Positions 8,379 through 16,990 of a stretch of 64,000 nt of DNA are shown in pieces. The first letter of the stretch is position 1. Each line of letters starts with the position of its first letter. The notes under the pieces were generated by a model. That model saw nothing but the letters and a program-made list of their open reading frames with translations. It made no database searches and was not told where the DNA came from. The DNA lies in NCBI GenBank assembly GCA_021324365.1, contig JAJPJE010000022.1, positions 1 to 64,000 on the forward strand, written 5' to 3'. This DNA comes from Terriglobia bacterium (GTDB taxonomy: Bacteria > Acidobacteriota > Terriglobia > Terriglobales > Acidobacteriaceae). The position numbers were made by a program, and so were the translations under genes.

Positions 8379-9989
8379 TCACCCGATCTTACTAACTCTC
8401 AGATCGTGGCCCGACATCTCTTTGGGTTGTGGAACTCCGAGGATTCCAAGCACAGTCGGCGAAATATCCTGCAGCGCACCGTCCTTCCGCAAACTGAACT
8501 TGTTGCCATCCTCGGAAACAACGATGAACGGTACGGGGTTCGTCGTGTGATATGTGTGCGGGCCGCCGGTTACGGGGTCGACCATCATTTCGGCATTGCC
8601 GTGGTCGGCGGTGATCAGCATGGCGCCGCCTCGCTGTTTGACCGCCTGATAAATCCGGCCCAGGCAGGCATCTACGGTTTCGACCGCCTTGATTGTTGGT
8701 TCCAGTTTGCCCGAGTGCCCCACCATGTCCGCGTTCGCAAAGTTAACCACAATCACGTCGAAGGCGTTGTCGCCAACCGCCTTTACGACGTTGTCTGCAA
8801 TACCTTCGGCGCTCATCTCCGGCTTCAGGTCGTAGGTCGCAACTTTCGGAGACTGCACGAGGATGCGATCTTCGCCCGGAAACGGCTTCTCCACGCCTCC
8901 ATTGAAGAAGTAGGTCACGTGCGCATACTTCTCGGTCTCGGCTACGCGCAGGTTCCGCATCTGAACGTTTCCCATGACGTTTGCGAGGATGTTGTCCAGC
9001 GATTCCGGCGGGATCACATATGGCAGCGTGAACTTCGGATCGTACTGCGTCATACATACATATTTCAGATTACCGGGCACTCGGTTACGCGGAATGGCTG
9101 CATCGAGTCCTTCGGCGTCGGGAAGATCGCGACCTGCATCCGCGGTTACGCCACTATTTCGGCAAAGCGCTCGGGTAATTTCGCGAACACGGTCGGCGCG
9201 GAAATTGAAGCAGATGCAGGAATCGTCATCGCGAATGGTTGCCAGCGGCTCGCTCTTGTTGTCGGTGCAGACGAACGGGACGATGAACTCATCGGTCACT
9301 CCTTTGTTATAGGAATCCCTGATTCCCTGCGCCGGGTCGATGAAACGCGCCGCTCCGCCGTTTGCCGTCACCATTACATCGAAAGCTTTGGCAATGCGAT
9401 CCCATCTCTTGTCGCGGTCCATGGCGTAGTAACGTCCGGAGACGGTTGCAATCTTCCCTACACCATATTCCCGGATCTTGTGCTGCAACTGGTCGACGTA
9501 ACCCACCCCACTATTGGGAGGAGTATCGCGGCCATCCATAAAGCAATGCAGAAACACGCGCTCGAGGCCCTGCTGTTTGGCCATTCTCAGCAATGCATAG
9601 ATATGTGCTTGTTGGGAGTGCACACCCCCGTCGGAGACCAGTCCGAACAAATGCAGACGCCGCCCTCCGGTGCGAGCATTCTTCATCGCATCGATGAGCA
9701 CCTTGTTTTCAAAGAGCTGGCCATTCTCGATGGCCATATCTATGCGCACAATGTCCATGTAAACGACGCGTCCGGCGCCGATATTCAGGTGCCCGACCTC
9801 GCTGTTGCCCATCTGGCCATCGGGCAGTCCTACATAGCGACCGCTGGTGTAAATCAACGTATTCGGATACTGGCTCAGTAGTTTGTCGTAGGTTGGTTTC
9901 CGCGCGAGCGCAATGGCGTTGTTTTCGGTTTTAGGGTTATACCCCCAGCCATCAAGAATGATCAGAACAAGCGGTTTTGGTTTTGCCAT
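8379..9989 (-). CDS. gpmI: 2,3-bisphosphoglycerate-independent phosphoglycerate mutase
   Basis: This gene encodes 536 residues, close to the usual 510-540. The strong ribosome site AGGAAGAGGG precedes the ATG. The enzyme interconverts 3- and 2-phosphoglycerate in glycolysis and gluconeogenesis using two Mn ions. Family motifs are present: [10 protein letters not shown] at the start, [14 protein letters not shown] with the phospho-acceptor Ser at residue 63, the insertion-domain motif [25 protein letters not shown], and the metal site [12 protein letters not shown]. It is apparently monocistronic. Confidence 0.97.
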   Translation of the reverse strand: MAKPKPLVLIILDGWGYNPKTENNAIALARKPTYDKLLSQYPNTLIYTSGRYVGLPDGQMGNSEVGHLNIGAGRVVYMDIVRIDMAIENGQLFENKVLIDAMKNARTGGRRLHLFGLVSDGGVHSQQAHIYALLRMAKQQGLERVFLHCFMDGRDTPPNSGVGYVDQLQHKIREYGVGKIATVSGRYYAMDRDKRWDRIAKAFDVMVTANGGAARFIDPAQGIRDSYNKGVTDEFIVPFVCTDNKSEPLATIRDDDSCICFNFRADRVREITRALCRNSGVTADAGRDLPDAEGLDAAIPRNRVPGNLKYVCMTQYDPKFTLPYVIPPESLDNILANVMGNVQMRNLRVAETEKYAHVTYFFNGGVEKPFPGEDRILVQSPKVATYDLKPEMSAEGIADNVVKAVGDNAFDVIVVNFANADMVGHSGKLEPTIKAVETVDACLGRIYQAVKQRGGAMLITADHGNAEMMVDPVTGGPHTYHTTNPVPFIVVSEDGNKFSLRKDGALQDISPTVLGILGVPQPKEMSGHDLRVSKIG

Positions 9990-10113
9990 TCCCTCTTCCT
10001 ATGAAATGTGAACCAAGAATTCTAAATGATGAGTGTTGCGAATCCGGGCTTTTGGCAAAGAAGGATGTAATAGTCCGGAGGAACGAGTCGTCTACACTTA
10101 AAGGGTGTTGTAG

Positions 10114-11100
10114 ATGTCAGCCATGCGGAAATCACTGAGCATCTTTTGCATTTTGGCCGCCTCTGTCGTACAAGCGCAGGACGCACAGCTTGGTACGTCG
10201 AAGCCAGACACAGTTCCCATTAAGCTAAACACAGCAGTGACTCCCAGCGCTGTCGAGATCATCGACCGTTCACTAAGTAAATACCGTGACAACCTCACCG
10301 TTCAACGTAATTACCTGTTTCGCCAGCGCGAGGTCAGTCGGCAATTGGACAAAGATGGCAACGTGAAAAAGACAGAAATTCGGACCTATGAAGTCTCCAT
10401 GCCATGTGGCATCGCTGATGATTGGTATGAAAAGCTGGTAGCCAAAGAAGATAAGCCTCTCAGCGAGAGCGATCAGAAGAAGCAGAATGAAAAACTCGAT
10501 AAGTATTGCGCGGAGCAGAAGAAGCATCATGAGGAGTATCAACGCGAACTGGACAAATGGAAGCAGAAGCATGCCAACGACGGTCAGCAGCCTCCATTAA
10601 GCAAGGACGAACGCGATGAGCGCGAAATCGCGGACGGCATAAAGAAGGTTTACGACTTCCACCTAGAGGGTGAAGACCAGATAGATGGGCGTGAAGTTTA
10701 TGTCATTTCAGCCGAACCTCGTCCTGCCTATAAGCCGGACAAGCGCTGGGAGCACCTGCTGGCGAAGATGCGCGGCAAACTGTGGATCGATGCCGCAGAC
10801 TTTCAGATCGTAAAAGCAGAAGCCGATCTGTTCGACGACTTCCACGTTGGCCTGTTCCTGTTCAAGCTGAACAAAGGAGCGCATTTCGAATTCGAGCAGA
10901 CACGCATCAATCAGGAAACATGGCTACCAAGCCGCGAGTTTCTGAAGGGTAGCGGTAAAGTGGCCTTCTTTACTGGACGATTCCAGCAAAACACCACGTA
11001 CAGCGATTATCAGAAGTTTCGGACAGATACCAAAATTACCGGGATTGTAAGCGATACGGTCAACACCGATGCATCGCACCAGGCAGGTCGACAGCACTAG
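10114..11100 (+). CDS. Secreted protein with lipoprotein-sorting-like C-terminal domain
   Basis: This gene encodes 328 residues. Residues 4-21 (MRKSLSIFCILAASVVQA) form a signal peptide, and the ATG at 10123 is an alternative start. A charged Lys/Glu/Gln-rich stretch at about 125-165 is probably helical. The C-terminal third contains GKLWIDAADFQIVKAEADL, WLPSREFLKGSG and TTYSDYQKF. This strand-rich order recalls LolA/LolB-type lipid-carrier folds and outer-membrane lipoprotein-sorting proteins. The same pattern recurs at the end of the TPR protein encoded at 50059-52002. A periplasmic location is likely. The function is unknown. Confidence 0.75.
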   Translation: MSAMRKSLSIFCILAASVVQAQDAQLGTSKPDTVPIKLNTAVTPSAVEIIDRSLSKYRDNLTVQRNYLFRQREVSRQLDKDGNVKKTEIRTYEVSMPCGIADDWYEKLVAKEDKPLSESDQKKQNEKLDKYCAEQKKHHEEYQRELDKWKQKHANDGQQPPLSKDERDEREIADGIKKVYDFHLEGEDQIDGREVYVISAEPRPAYKPDKRWEHLLAKMRGKLWIDAADFQIVKAEADLFDDFHVGLFLFKLNKGAHFEFEQTRINQETWLPSREFLKGSGKVAFFTGRFQQNTTYSDYQKFRTDTKITGIVSDTVNTDASHQAGRQH

Positions 11101-11211
11101 AGGAAGCACTCCTTACCCATCCGCGTGTGACAGAGAAAGGCGCTGCCCGACATTGTTTCCTTTGGTGCGGTCGCTTTGTTCAAGCCTTGGCGACCTGTAA
11201 TATCTTCTTCG

Positions 11212-12675
11212 ATGCCTAGACACACGTCAAAAGAGAAACGGACTATCACGAACGGACCACGCATTGCCATTGCAATCATGGCAGCCGGCAAAGGAACGCG
11301 GCTGAAGTCCAAACATCCCAAGGTGCTGCATGAAATTGGCGGCAAGCCGCTGCTGCGCTGGGTGATCGAGACCGCAGCAAAGATTGTTCCCGCGCAAGAT
11401 GTTTACGCGATCATCGGATTCGAAGCCAATCGTGTTCGCCAGGCAATGGCCGACACGGGATGCAGCTTCATCGTGCAGGAGCAGCAACACGGTACCGGAC
11501 ACGCCATCATGGTCGGGGAGCCCGCTCTGTCGAAGTACGATCACATCCTCGTCCTCTCTGGCGATACGCCGCTGATCCGGCAGGAAGTGATTGAGCGGCT
11601 GCGCGATTTTCACCTGGCACAGAAGTCGGCGATGACGCTGCTCACAGCCGAACCAGAAAATCCGCATGGCTACGGCCGCATTCTTCGCCGCAAAACCCGT
11701 GGCAAAAGCATGAATGAAGTGCTCGCGATTGTAGAACAAAAATCGCTGAGGCCCGGGCAGGAAAAAATCCCGGAAATTAACGTTGGCATTTACGGTTTCG
11801 CAACGAAGCCGCTGTTTACGAATATTCGCAAACTTCGGACCGCCAATGCACATGGCGAGTACTACCTCACCGACATGGCGGAACTGCTTGTGAAAGCTAA
11901 GGAGCGCGTACTGGCCCTGAAAGAAGGCGCGGTCGCCGAAACTCTGGGGATCAATACGCGTGCGGAACTGGCACGACTCGATGCCCGTGTGCGCGCAGCC
12001 AAAGTCGCGGAGCTGCTGGATGCGGGGGTCACAATCTATCGCCCCGAAACGTGCGTCATTGATTCCGATGTAATTATCGAAGCCGACACCATTGTCGATC
12101 CTTTCGTTCAGGTGCTTGGGCGCTCCCGAATCGGCGCCGATTGCCGCATTCAGTCGGGAACGATCATTGTTAATTGCGTTATTGGAGCAGGCACAATCGT
12201 GCAGCCTTACTGCGTGCTGGAGGATTCGCGCGTAGACGAAAATGTCAGACTCGGTCCGTTCTCGCACCTGCGGCCGGGCAACGAGGTTTCTGAGGGAGCC
12301 CACGTGGGCAACTTCGTCGAACTGAAGAAGACGAAGCTGGGCCGCGGGTCTAAAGCCAATCACCTGACGTACCTGGGCGATTCGGTGATCGGTGAAAGAG
12401 TGAACATTGGAGCTGGCACTATCACGTGCAATTACGATGGTGTCCACAAGCATCAGACGGTGATCGAGGATGGTGTATTCGTGGGCAGCGATTCGACGCT
12501 GGTGGCTCCGGTGAAGCTCGGCAAGGGTTCCTATGTTGGCGCGGCTTCGTGCATAACTGACGATGTTCCGGAAGACGCATTGGCTCTTGGCCGAGGACGT
12601 CAGATCAACAAGCTGGAGTGGGCCCGCATCAAGCGCGACGCCATCGCAGCGGCGAAAGAAGCCTCTAAGAAGTGA
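11212..12675 (+). CDS. glmU: Bifunctional UDP-N-acetylglucosamine pyrophosphorylase / glucosamine-1-phosphate acetyltransferase
   Basis: The protein has 487 residues from the ATG at 11212. A TTG 36 bases upstream is a less likely start. The N-terminal uridylyltransferase domain has the nucleotide signature IMAAGKGTRLKSKHPKVLHEI, the uridine-binding QQHGTGHA and LSGDTPL. The C-terminal half is a left-handed beta-helix with hexapeptide repeats and the acetyltransferase motifs GPFSHLRPG, VELKKTKLGRGSKANHLTYLGD and NIGAGTITCNYDG. It makes UDP-GlcNAc for peptidoglycan and lipopolysaccharide. The gene is followed after 15 bases by a small gene on the same strand. Confidence 0.97.
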   Translation: MPRHTSKEKRTITNGPRIAIAIMAAGKGTRLKSKHPKVLHEIGGKPLLRWVIETAAKIVPAQDVYAIIGFEANRVRQAMADTGCSFIVQEQQHGTGHAIMVGEPALSKYDHILVLSGDTPLIRQEVIERLRDFHLAQKSAMTLLTAEPENPHGYGRILRRKTRGKSMNEVLAIVEQKSLRPGQEKIPEINVGIYGFATKPLFTNIRKLRTANAHGEYYLTDMAELLVKAKERVLALKEGAVAETLGINTRAELARLDARVRAAKVAELLDAGVTIYRPETCVIDSDVIIEADTIVDPFVQVLGRSRIGADCRIQSGTIIVNCVIGAGTIVQPYCVLEDSRVDENVRLGPFSHLRPGNEVSEGAHVGNFVELKKTKLGRGSKANHLTYLGDSVIGERVNIGAGTITCNYDGVHKHQTVIEDGVFVGSDSTLVAPVKLGKGSYVGAASCITDDVPEDALALGRGRQINKLEWARIKRDAIAAAKEASKK

Positions 12676-12690
12676 CATCGGACTGCTCAT

Positions 12691-13242
12691 ATGGACGTTG
12701 CCAACGACGAGTGGCTGAAACTCCGCGATCCTGAAATTTCGCGCGCCAGCTTCGGCCTATACCGGTTAGTTCCAACCAGTAGCTGGACCGTAGCCGAGTT
12801 CGTCTTCGAGGATGAGCAGAGCAATCGGCTAGGATCTTATGTTTCCCGAACCCGCGTGCGCGCTGACGTTGAGCTGCATGGCAGAAGGTATGAAATGTAC
12901 ATCCAGCGGTCAGGCGCATTCGCTTCCAAATGGGGCGGCAAGGTAGGCGCGAGTTCTGAGTCTGCCATCGTCATTCGTACGCGTGAGGCGATTGTGAGCG
13001 AATTGTTCCCGGTGCGCAAGTTCCCTAGCTGGAGCTACTCGTTCACTTCCGAAGGTAAGCGGTACGAAGTGTCTGGCGGTGGCTGGCTGCCAACGAAACC
13101 GCACCGTGTCAGCCGTGGCACGGAATTAGTGGGTATCTACCAGCGCGAGAGTCTGGGTTCGCAAAAGGTGCTGCTTGCACTTCGGCGCGATCTGCCTGAC
13201 ACCGCTTTGCTTCCGATCGTGGTTGCTGCGCTTGTGCAGTGA
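12691..13242 (+). CDS. Protein of unknown function, probably co-transcribed with glmU
   Basis: This gene encodes 183 residues, beginning 15 bases after the glmU stop. There is no signal peptide. The sequence is rich in beta-type residues with alternating charged and hydrophobic positions (ELHGRRYEMYIQRSG, WSYSFTSEGKRYEVSGGGW). This suggests a beta-barrel or sandwich, possibly of the LURP-one/tubby-like type, but I do not recognise a family with confidence. The final 15 residues are hydrophobic (TALLPIVVAALVQ) and may be a membrane-associated helix. Its position suggests an envelope-related role, but only by association. Confidence 0.6.
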   Translation: MDVANDEWLKLRDPEISRASFGLYRLVPTSSWTVAEFVFEDEQSNRLGSYVSRTRVRADVELHGRRYEMYIQRSGAFASKWGGKVGASSESAIVIRTREAIVSELFPVRKFPSWSYSFTSEGKRYEVSGGGWLPTKPHRVSRGTELVGIYQRESLGSQKVLLALRRDLPDTALLPIVVAALVQ

Positions 13243-13299
13243 TACTGCTGTAGCGAGTTTCGGTCCCGCTTGAACGAACGGCGATGCATCTAAGCGTTC

Positions 13300-13611
13300 A
13301 TGCGCCGATTTGCTATGCACCAGACGCCGAACATTCCGGGAACAAGTCCGGTAACAGACAACCCGAACCCGGGAGGAAGTCAGGGCTCCGATCCTGAGGG
13401 TCCGAGCACAGACCCAACTCCCGGTCCTGAGCCCGATCCTGACCCGGACCCTAACCCGAACCCGATACCCGGCACGACCGTAGCCACTCCAGCAACGCTG
13501 GATTACGGCGGGGTTCATCCGACGGGCGGAACCGCTGCGAACAGGGACAAGATCAACCCCAAAGCACCTACGAGCGGGACGGAAAATCGGAGCCGCGGAA
13601 ATGGCCGATGA
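13300..13611 (+). CDS. Small Pro/Asp/Gly-rich hypothetical protein
   Basis: This gene encodes 103 residues with no recognised domain. The centre is a repetitive proline tract (PGPEPDPDPDPNPNPIPG, about residues 42-59) of the kind seen in flexible linkers. The rest is rich in Gly, Thr, Asn and Ser and predicted to be disordered. Alternative ATGs at codon 1 and codon 6 are both plausible. The stop overlaps the next start by 11 bases, consistent with translational coupling. It is the first of three successive open frames that end at a hairpin at 14085-14105. Confidence 0.45.
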   Translation: MRRFAMHQTPNIPGTSPVTDNPNPGGSQGSDPEGPSTDPTPGPEPDPDPDPNPNPIPGTTVATPATLDYGGVHPTGGTAANRDKINPKAPTSGTENRSRGNGR

Positions 13612-13909
13612 GAAGACTGCTGGACGAAGAACTCTGCTGGGCACCGAGGAACAGAGGGCGGAGCCGTCCGTGAAAGGGCGATTCGCGTCGGAAATGCCGC
13701 ACGGCATCGTTGATGTGGCAGACGCTGGCGGAAACGCGCCCATTGACGCCAACTCGTTCGGTCCCAACGCCCAAAAGCCATTGCGTCGCCAGACCGACGA
13801 AGGCGAGACCCGTTTCAGTGATGTAGCAGGAAATGGTTCTGCCGGACCTATTGGCAGTATTCACAATTTTGCCGGCGGCGGAAATATGAAGACCAGCGCG
13901 CGCAAATGA
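13601..13909 (+). CDS. Small disordered hypothetical protein, probably truncated by a frameshift
   Basis: This gene encodes 102 residues. GGAG lies 8 bases before the ATG, and the start overlaps the stop of the preceding gene. The composition is polar with many Gly, Asn, Asp and Arg (HGIVDVADAGGNAPIDANSF, QTDEGETRFSDVAGNGSAGP). No domain was recognised. The stop at 13907-13909 is followed at once by a well-biased open frame in the +1 register that runs to 14084. The true gene may therefore be about 160 codons long. Confidence 0.45.
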   Translation: MADEKTAGRRTLLGTEEQRAEPSVKGRFASEMPHGIVDVADAGGNAPIDANSFGPNAQKPLRRQTDEGETRFSDVAGNGSAGPIGSIHNFAGGGNMKTSARK

Positions 13910-14084
13910 ATCCGACACCCGCGACTTGAACGCGGACCTTATCCCCGAGCCAACCGCCGCCGAGGTTGGAGGAACGCGTGGCAATCAGTCCGATGCGGAA
14001 GCGTGCGACCTGGCCGGAGACCGGTTGGCACAGAAGTCGCCCGAACGGATACAAGATCCGGTACGCGAGCGCAAAGCGAGTTAA
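13890..14084 (+). other. Open frame without start codon, likely frameshifted continuation of the preceding gene
   Basis: In the frame that is +1 relative to the 13601 gene, codons are open from 13890 to the TAA at 14082-14084. They encode residues such as NESDTRDLNADLIPEPTAAE and later GDRLAQKSPERIQDPVRERK. There is no ATG or GTG, only a TTG at 13926 without a ribosome site. The composition matches the preceding polar proteins, and a hairpin starts on the base after the stop codon. I infer a one-base indel near 13890-13907, either a sequencing error or a real mutation. Confidence 0.5.
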
Positions 14085-14105
14085 GCGTGCGAATTGCTCG
14101 CACGC
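14085..14105. terminator. Hairpin between convergent genes
   Basis: GCGTGCGA (14085-14092) pairs perfectly with TCGCACGC (14098-14105) around the loop ATTGC. It begins directly after the TAA at 14084 and ends 5 bases before the stop of the leftward DUF885 gene. There is no T-run, so it may work as a bidirectional or rho-assisted stop. Confidence 0.55.
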
Positions 14106-14110
14106 TCATG

Positions 14111-15940
14111 TCAATGCGGCATGATGATGCCGCGCAGCAACATAATCGGCAGAGGACCTTCATCGAGCGCCTTGTTGTGAAATTCGGCTAGCTGAAAATT
14201 CGGTCCCATTTTTGCTTGATAGTCCTTGCGCAATTGCAACCAGTCATTCAGCCCAACGAAATAGGTGGGGAGTTGAACCGAGCTGAGCTTCGCGCGGCGC
14301 AACTTCCCTTCTGCTTCGGCTTGAGTCTGGAAGGCTTGCTTGGTCATCAGGTCCATGGCTTGCTGGTCGGTCATGTTCATGGTTTGCATGCGGACGTCGA
14401 GAATTGTGTTCGATAGCACTCGCAGCCGAATCTTACGCATAACCATGCGAAACTTGGGATCGTTGTTCAGAAAGCCCTCGTCCATCATGACTTGCGCAAT
14501 GTATTCAGCCCATCCCTCGATATAGGCGCCGTTGCCGAATAGTGCTCTAAGGAGCCGGCGAGTTTCGGGCTGGACATTGTCGGCATGCTCAAACTGAATG
14601 TAGTGTCCCGGCAGTGCTTCGTGAATGGTGAGCCATTTCAGCGCGTAGTTGTTGTATTCGCGAAGCTTGGATTCGGCCATCTTGTCGGAAACGCTCTTAT
14701 CGATGGGCGTCACCCAGTACTGCGCTTCTGCGGTTGGTTCCAGCGGCGGCGGGTTGTGAAAACCGGCAACCGAATAGATTCCGCGGAGGAATAACGGCGT
14801 CGCCACAACTTTGAGATTGTCGCGGTCGCTTAAGCCCACAATGTTCTTCTCGCGGATGAACTGTGTGATTCCGGCCAGATCGCCTTTGATATGGTCCATC
14901 AATTGATCGCGCTGCACATGATCATCAGAGATCTTCGCCAGGACCTCGCTGATGATTAGATTCTGCCGCTCAGTTGCAGGCAGGTCGTTGTGCTCGGTGT
15001 GATCCGGATACATCTGCTTATGCATGGGCTCGGCCAAGGTAAGCATTTCTGCCCGAACTGCGGTCATCTGCTGCTCGGCTTTCTGCAGAATCTCTTCCGG
15101 AGTAACCGGTGTCTCCATAACCAGTTTGAACTTTGCGTCGTAGAACTCTTTTCCCAGCCTCCAGGTACGGTTGGTCGGGCGTTTCGCGAGATCATTCTGC
15201 AGCCATTCAGAAAACTCCTTCAGCGCCTGGACTGCCGGGGGAGCAACCAGTTGGTATTGCTTTTCCAGAGCCGATCCAGCGGGTATTTGCTCCTTGACCG
15301 TGTGTTCGATCAGGTCGATATTGCCCTCGTTCTCATCCACTGCTGTGCTGGTGTAAATCGGATCTGTATCGACCAACACCTGCTTCGCCTGCTGCAGCGC
15401 ACGCGGTATTTCGCCAATGCGGGCAAGCACATGGCCCATGCGAACATCCGCGACGGCGTAGTTCTGGCTCATGGGCAGAAATAGTGCATTTCCGATGAAC
15501 TCGACATACATAGTGGGATTGTGCCTGTAGCTCTGAATGCGATCGAGTTCGAGCAAGTTATACGCAATCTGGTCATCAATGAGCTGCCAGTCAGCATTGT
15601 CTTCTTTATTCAGAGAGGCCCGATTGAACTGACGAAAACGCTTCTGCCACTGGGTGTAGAAGTTCCGCTGCGCCTCCACTCCTTTCGGACCGAGGTCGTC
15701 GAGCAGCGCGTCCAGTTCGATGGTCTTCCCGGTTTTCGGATCGGTGTACTTGTGAAAGCCGGCCTGAGATGCATTTACGGGTGAGAGGACCAGCGACGCC
15801 TTCATGAACTGGTCCGCAGCTTTTGAGAAATCTGGATTACTGCCGATCGCCTGATTCGATTCTTTCGACACTTTCCTGGCCTGTAATGCTGAGGTTAAGA
15901 ATAGAAGACAAACGCAGATGACCACTGATCGAAGCTTCAT
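14111..15940 (-). CDS. DUF885 family secreted peptidase-like protein
   Basis: The protein has 609 residues from the second of two adjacent ATGs. GGAGG lies 7 bases before that ATG and 4 bases before the first (15943). A signal peptide (MKLRSVVICVCLLFLTSALQA) directs export. The family hallmark HEALPGHYIQFEHADN is present, an HExxxGH-type motif probably binding zinc, with the downstream GAYIEGWAEYIAQVMMDEG that contains a further Glu. DUF885 proteins are usually about 580-610 residues, so this copy appears complete. It probably hydrolyses peptides in the periplasm. The substrate is unknown. It is transcribed alone, because a terminator lies just upstream of its promoter region. Confidence 0.88.
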   Translation of the reverse strand: MKLRSVVICVCLLFLTSALQARKVSKESNQAIGSNPDFSKAADQFMKASLVLSPVNASQAGFHKYTDPKTGKTIELDALLDDLGPKGVEAQRNFYTQWQKRFRQFNRASLNKEDNADWQLIDDQIAYNLLELDRIQSYRHNPTMYVEFIGNALFLPMSQNYAVADVRMGHVLARIGEIPRALQQAKQVLVDTDPIYTSTAVDENEGNIDLIEHTVKEQIPAGSALEKQYQLVAPPAVQALKEFSEWLQNDLAKRPTNRTWRLGKEFYDAKFKLVMETPVTPEEILQKAEQQMTAVRAEMLTLAEPMHKQMYPDHTEHNDLPATERQNLIISEVLAKISDDHVQRDQLMDHIKGDLAGITQFIREKNIVGLSDRDNLKVVATPLFLRGIYSVAGFHNPPPLEPTAEAQYWVTPIDKSVSDKMAESKLREYNNYALKWLTIHEALPGHYIQFEHADNVQPETRRLLRALFGNGAYIEGWAEYIAQVMMDEGFLNNDPKFRMVMRKIRLRVLSNTILDVRMQTMNMTDQQAMDLMTKQAFQTQAEAEGKLRRAKLSSVQLPTYFVGLNDWLQLRKDYQAKMGPNFQLAEFHNKALDEGPLPIMLLRGIIMPH

Positions 15941-16004
15941 CATGCCGCCTCCGGACAGCAGAGTATACGCGTCGGCTGAAATCCAGTCACGATTGAGGCG
16001 TGCC

Positions 16005-16031
16005 AAAAAAAAAGCCCCTCGCATGAGGGGC
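16005..16031 (-). terminator. Rho-independent terminator of the sigma-factor gene
   Basis: On the minus strand GCCCCTC pairs with GAGGGGC around the loop ATGC and is followed by nine T. It lies 18 bases after the stop of the leftward sigma-factor gene. It should keep that transcript from entering the DUF885 gene. Confidence 0.85.
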
Positions 16032-16048
16032 CATTCAGGAGAGAGGAG

Positions 16049-16582
16049 CTACGAACTAAGCCTGGAGGCTGCTACTGCCTGACGGATCGCGATTCGTGCC
16101 TGGTGCAATCCAAAAACCGATTCCGATTCAGTAATACCGAGTGTTCGCGCAATGCGCTCGTGCGAGTAGCGTTCTACATCGTGCAGGAGAAAGACAAGTT
16201 TTTCAGTGAGCGGAAGTCCCACGACGGCTCGTTCCAAAGCTACTCTCTTCACGTTCTCGCGGGCAGATGCACGGGTCTGGAAGACTTGGTTATTATTCAG
16301 GGTAAGATTTCCGATCGGGCTCGATTCTCTGAGAACCGAGATGAGCTCGGCATCGATCGCATCGGCACTGGCCTCGCGCCTACTGGCGAAAGCTCTGCAA
16401 AAAACCCGGCCGCATATCTCTTCGGCGGTCATCTCATTGTCAGTGGCGTAAAAAGCCAGATTGTAGATCCTGTGACGATGTGTTTCGTAGATCGACCGGA
16501 AGTCTCTTCGTTCCTGGACGACGATTGCTGGTACCTCACTAATGAAGCCGGAAAACTTTCCATCTAGAACATTGATCGCCAT
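16049..16582 (-). CDS. ECF-type RNA polymerase sigma factor
   Basis: This gene encodes 177 residues, typical for a minimal two-domain sigma-70 family protein. Region 2 is visible as FRSIYETHRHRIYNLAFYAT followed by a helix containing EEICGRVFCRAF. Region 4 is a helix-turn-helix: LPLTEKLVFLLHDVERYSHE followed by RIARTLGITESESVFGLHQA. The region 2 surface is less acidic than in classic members. No anti-sigma gene is adjacent, so its control is unknown. The gene ends at a strong terminator and is monocistronic. Confidence 0.8.
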   Translation of the reverse strand: MAINVLDGKFSGFISEVPAIVVQERRDFRSIYETHRHRIYNLAFYATDNEMTAEEICGRVFCRAFASRREASADAIDAELISVLRESSPIGNLTLNNNQVFQTRASARENVKRVALERAVVGLPLTEKLVFLLHDVERYSHERIARTLGITESESVFGLHQARIAIRQAVAASRLSS

Positions 16583-16990
16583 TCATCCCTCAGCACTTAC
16601 ATGCTTTTTGATTTTTCGTCGCTTCCGGAACTCATGCGTGACGTTCCACAGTTATGGGAAGCATTTGCTCAGCCATTTCTGAGTAGGCGATTTTGAAAAC
16701 CCAAATGGCCTTCATTAGCTGCGGAATGTAGCTGGATTTCTCACAAGGAAAACTGCGGAACATTACTGGAAAATACAGCTTTTCTTGCGGCTTGCGATCC
16801 ATGGCAGGCCAAACTGCATCATAGGTAGGCAACAGAACCTGCCAGGTGGCATGTGCTCGACAGGTATTTAAGATCTGGGCTAGACAGCTTGGAAGCTCTT
16901 GATCTACCCAAGAAAATGAGTTATCTGATGCTTAGAGTTGGTATCAAGGTACCACTTTTGGGAAGCAAACTCCGCCAGCCAAAGGACGAC
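16583..16990. other. 408-base intergenic region upstream of the sigma-factor gene
   Basis: I see no supported gene here. A 66-codon minus-strand frame at 16632-16832 lacks a ribosome site and family resemblance. The region lies between the end of the histidine kinase and the start of the sigma-factor gene, so it should hold the sigma-factor promoter. TGGTATCAAGGTACCA at 16939-16954 is a near-palindrome without a T-run. Confidence 0.4.

Noticed and set aside
8406-9881. A 491-codon plus-strand frame opposite gpmI
   Set aside because: The gpmI protein is certain on the other strand. The opposing frame has no family motifs and is a codon-bias shadow.
11227-12690. A 487-codon minus-strand frame opposite glmU
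   Set aside because: It lies fully inside glmU, which shows all expected motifs. The antisense translation has no recognisable protein pattern.
16632-16832. A 66-codon minus-strand frame before the sigma-factor gene
   Set aside because: No ribosome site and no recognisable motif. Composition is not distinctive.
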